A stretch of 16,772 nt of DNA from Deltaproteobacteria bacterium (lineage in GTDB: Bacteria; Desulfobacterota; Desulfarculia; Adiutricales; Adiutricaceae). The notes below the pieces were generated by a model. That model made no database searches and was not told the origin of the DNA. It saw nothing but the letters and a program-made list of their open reading frames with translations. The stretch covers positions 1 through 16,772 of the forward strand of contig JAIRNQ010000104.1 of the NCBI GenBank assembly GCA_031257955.1. Direction: 5' to 3'. The position numbers and the translations under genes are program-made. This document shows positions 14,272 to 16,772 of the stretch, piece by piece (the stretch's first letter is position 1; every line of letters starts with the position of its first letter).

Positions 14272-16554
14272 TTACTTGGTGCCTTCCAGGCTAATGTCTA
14301 TGACTCTCATGGTATCGTTGCCAAGTATGTCTACGACTTTGACGGCAATTTTTTTCCTTCCGGAGCTTATGTCGTACCCATGGTAGACGCTTTTAAGTTC
14401 CAAGGTTCGGTCTTTTTTGGTTCTGAAGGTCTGCCATTCGTTTTCAAAAATAAAATCGCCGGTCCACTTTTCCGAAATCTGGCCCGTTAAGGGATCTTTG
14501 GCCGCGACGATTTCGCGTTCGCTTTCAAAATCAAAGTCAACGGCCCAGTAGTCAATCCAATCGCTCCATTTTTTCGTAAGCGTTTGCCGACTCACAAGGC
14601 CGTTTGCGTCTTTGGAAACTTTAATTACCTGACCTTGATGGGCCATGACCTTACTTGAGCCATTTTTAAGGGACGCTTCAGCTTGATCCAAGTTCCCTTG
14701 GGAAAAAAAGATTGAATAATCGGTAAGCTCCACGGCGACATTATTGCCCTGAAAGTGGGGTTTGACGGCGATATAGGCCACGTCGTGGAAAGAAACTTGA
14801 TCGCTAAGGACGGCGCGCTTATCGAAAACTTCGGACGGTATGTATTTTGGGTATATTTCCAGCCCTTTGGCTTTGGCCTCTTCCAGTACATTGGGAAACA
14901 AACCCATTTCAAACTCAAAGCCGAGCACGTCCACCTTGGTATAATTCAGTTTCCGGGCCTCCAATATGATTGCTTCCAGGAAAAGGCGGGAAACGGGAAG
15001 GTTAACCGGTCCCACGACCACCGCCCGGTCGCCTTTACGACCATGGAAAACGGCAAAGCCGGGAGTCGCCACGGCTTTGTAGGCCCTGAGGATTAACTCG
15101 ACGAAGGCCAGTTCCTTGGCCTCTTGTCGCCTTTGGCTTTCCTCTCCCCTAAGATCTTGGGCAACGGAGACATAATGCTGGCGCTCGTATTTGCCCAGGT
15201 TAAGCACCTCAAAAGACCGATACGACCCATTGGCTTTTTTGAGCTCCCTTTGAACGCTAAGAAGACGTTTTCTGGTGGTGTGTATGGCAAATTTTCCCAG
15301 ATCGGTGGCGATCCACTTGCGGCCCAACTTTTCGGCCACGGCCGGGGTCGTCCCGGAACCGCAAAAGAAGTCGGCGACGATGTCCCCTTCGTTGGAAGAG
15401 GCTTTGATAATACGTTCCAGTAAGGCTTCGGGTTTTTGGGTGGGATAGTCGGTCCTCTCGCGCGATTGGGGCCCAACTTGGGAAATGTCATCCCAAAAAT
15501 CGCTAATCGGTCTCCCGACCCGCTCGTCAAGATAGACTTTTCTGCTTAATCTACCGTCTTTATTGGATGGAAAGATGATCTTACCCTCTTTATCCCATTG
15601 TTCCATCTTTTCTTTAGAAATCGCCCATCCGTTTTTGGGCGGTTTATAGCCTTTATACTCGTAACGTAAGGTGGGCCTGGGCGCCGGATTGGCCAGATCG
15701 GAGCTTCTATATCGGCGGCCGTTGTCGTCCACAAAACGATAATTTTTTTCTATGTAATCGGGATCGTAGTCGCCATATTGGGTATTGAATATGGACGTAT
15801 TTGATTTTTTAAAGAAAATGAGTATGTCCGTTTGATGCCCAAACCGCTTCATAGTTGAGCCCGTTTGGCTCGTTCCACCGGTTTTGCGTTTGTTGGAGAT
15901 CTCATTGCAGAAATAATTTTTACCAAAAATCTCTTCCAAGATTACTTTTATATAACTATTGACTCTCCAATCAGAATGAACATATAAACTACCATCATTA
16001 GAAAGCAACGAATGCATCAATTTAAGACGTTCATAAATCATGCTAATAAAAGAATCAGCGCCTTTACCCCAAGTATCCCTATAGGCTATTTCTTCCAATA
16101 CTCCTGGCATTTTCGTGAAAGTTTCTTCGCCTATGCCAATGTCCATTGAGAAATCCGCGCCAACGTCAAATGGTGGGTCTATATAAATGAGCTTAATGCC
16201 ACCATGTTTTTCGATTTCTTGGCGCGTCGGGCCATGGTTAAGCGAAGAAAGGATTAACTTGTTGTCGCCCCAGATCAGCTTATTGCTCCACCCGTCCAGT
16301 TGCCTTCCGCGTTTGTCTACCTTAAAGTCAAATAGAGTCGGCCCCTTAGGCCTTTCTTCCCTTGGCCCATCGATCCGCTCTATAACCTGAAACGGTAGTA
16401 TTATATCGCATACGTTACCAGACTTACCATTCCAAACAAGCTCAATTTCACGTTTATCCTCAAAAAGAAGAAACCTGTACTTGTCCGGCAGAGGCTTACC
16501 CTCGGCCAGATAACGGTTAATTTCCTGAATTTCTTGGGGCGATAAACTGACCAT
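14272..16554 (-). CDS. Type III Mod-like adenine-N6 DNA methyltransferase, paralogue 3
   Basis: This 760-aa enzyme is first in the array. The N-terminal EIQEINRYLAEGKPLPDKYR domain, DPPF (126-129), YPTQKPEALLE (370-380), FFCGSGTT (396-403) and the C-terminal PKD-like tail (WIDYWAVDFDF ... AVKVVDILGN) match its neighbours. The specificity region (about 214-366) is distinct, with GWAISKEKMEQWDKEGKI and the SDFWDDI stretch, a layout familiar from type III Mod target-recognition domains. The frame stays open upstream to 16761, but that extension is Trp/Pro/Gly-rich and encoded by the GC-rich direct repeat. The ATG at 16554 aligns with the starts of the paralogues and is preferred. No strong ribosome binding site precedes it. 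More array members or a Res/helicase gene could lie beyond the right edge. Confidence 0.9.
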   Translation of the reverse strand: MVSLSPQEIQEINRYLAEGKPLPDKYRFLLFEDKREIELVWNGKSGNVCDIILPFQVIERIDGPREERPKGPTLFDFKVDKRGRQLDGWSNKLIWGDNKLILSSLNHGPTRQEIEKHGGIKLIYIDPPFDVGADFSMDIGIGEETFTKMPGVLEEIAYRDTWGKGADSFISMIYERLKLMHSLLSNDGSLYVHSDWRVNSYIKVILEEIFGKNYFCNEISNKRKTGGTSQTGSTMKRFGHQTDILIFFKKSNTSIFNTQYGDYDPDYIEKNYRFVDDNGRRYRSSDLANPAPRPTLRYEYKGYKPPKNGWAISKEKMEQWDKEGKIIFPSNKDGRLSRKVYLDERVGRPISDFWDDISQVGPQSRERTDYPTQKPEALLERIIKASSNEGDIVADFFCGSGTTPAVAEKLGRKWIATDLGKFAIHTTRKRLLSVQRELKKANGSYRSFEVLNLGKYERQHYVSVAQDLRGEESQRRQEAKELAFVELILRAYKAVATPGFAVFHGRKGDRAVVVGPVNLPVSRLFLEAIILEARKLNYTKVDVLGFEFEMGLFPNVLEEAKAKGLEIYPKYIPSEVFDKRAVLSDQVSFHDVAYIAVKPHFQGNNVAVELTDYSIFFSQGNLDQAEASLKNGSSKVMAHQGQVIKVSKDANGLVSRQTLTKKWSDWIDYWAVDFDFESEREIVAAKDPLTGQISEKWTGDFIFENEWQTFRTKKDRTLELKSVYHGYDISSGRKKIAVKVVDILGNDTMRVIDISLEGTK

Positions 16555-16652
16555 AAAAACAGTAAAACCTACCCAAAGCCAACGATATCCCAGCGTCCCC
16601 GCCCCGAAGCGAATTGGCGGCGGTTCATGGGTTTCGCCACCCGGCAACCAAT

Positions 16653-16772
16653 GGGCCCATAAACGGGCCCAGAGGCCCCATAGGGCCATCGGAGGCCTTA
16701 GCTGGGTACCCGAGTGCCACCGGCCGGCCAAAGGGGCCATAAACGGGCCCAGAGGCCCCATAGGGCCATCGG
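16653..16772. repeat. 80-bp-period GC-rich direct repeat upstream of the methyltransferase array
   Basis: A 40-bp element, core CATAAACGGGCCCAGAGGCC followed by CCATAGGGCCATCGG, occurs at 16653-16692 and again at 16733-16772 with a single mismatch. The second copy meets the window edge, so the array probably continues. The 40 bp between copies is different. Each copy is rich in GGGCCC and GGCC dyads. I see no open frame worth calling through it, and the 16555-16652 stretch before paralogue 3 shows no clear promoter. Confidence 0.8.

Noticed and set aside
16555..16761. N-terminal extension of methyltransferase 3
   Set aside because: The added residues are low-complexity, come from the direct repeat, and have no counterpart in the two paralogues.
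16653..16772. CRISPR array
   Set aside because: Only two 40-bp copies are visible, rich in GGGCCC dyads, with no cas genes. The edge prevents further judgement, but the pattern suits a tandem repeat better.

Overview
The window falls into three compositionally distinct parts. Positions 1 to about 6500 are very GC-rich, and every gene there lies on the minus strand. The gene content points to a strictly anaerobic bacterium that respires or ferments organosulfonates. Desulfobacterota or Bilophila-like lineages are the natural guess, but this is inferred from gene content and composition, not from a marker gene. A three-gene operon (islA, islB, tpa; 4933 down to 1) encodes isethionate sulfite-lyase, its radical-SAM activase and a taurine:pyruvate-type aminotransferase whose C-terminus runs off the left edge. 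Together they would turn taurine into sulfoacetaldehyde (Tpa) and isethionate into acetaldehyde and sulfite (IslA/IslB). The sulfoacetaldehyde reductase that links the two steps is not in the window. Upstream of islA are a good sigma70-like promoter, an ACGCGT inverted repeat against its -35, and a strong intrinsic terminator inside the roughly 300-nt leader, which suggests attenuation. Two small minus-strand genes follow: a DUF2284-type cysteine-rich protein and an FMN-binding pyridoxamine-oxidase-like protein.

Positions about 6500 to 9240 are visibly AT-rich and look like an acquired island. They hold a 32-nt palindrome, a short possible transposase remnant, an intrinsic terminator, and a plus-strand pair that looks like a toxin-antitoxin module: a small acidic protein followed by an AbiEii-like nucleotidyltransferase. 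The toxin gene lacks a convincing start codon. About 950 nt with no recognisable gene come after it.

Positions 9243 to 16554 hold the most striking feature: three tandem minus-strand paralogues (833, 754 and 760 aa) of a beta-class, type III Mod-like adenine DNA methyltransferase. All share an N-terminal domain, the DPPF and FCGSGTT motifs and a long C-terminal region ending in what looks like a PKD-like beta-sandwich. They differ almost completely in the AT-rich central target-recognition segment. No restriction or helicase partner is visible. The right edge carries an 80-bp-period GC-rich direct repeat upstream of the array. The three enzymes read as a set of different DNA specificities built on one scaffold. 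No tRNA, rRNA or CRISPR array was seen.
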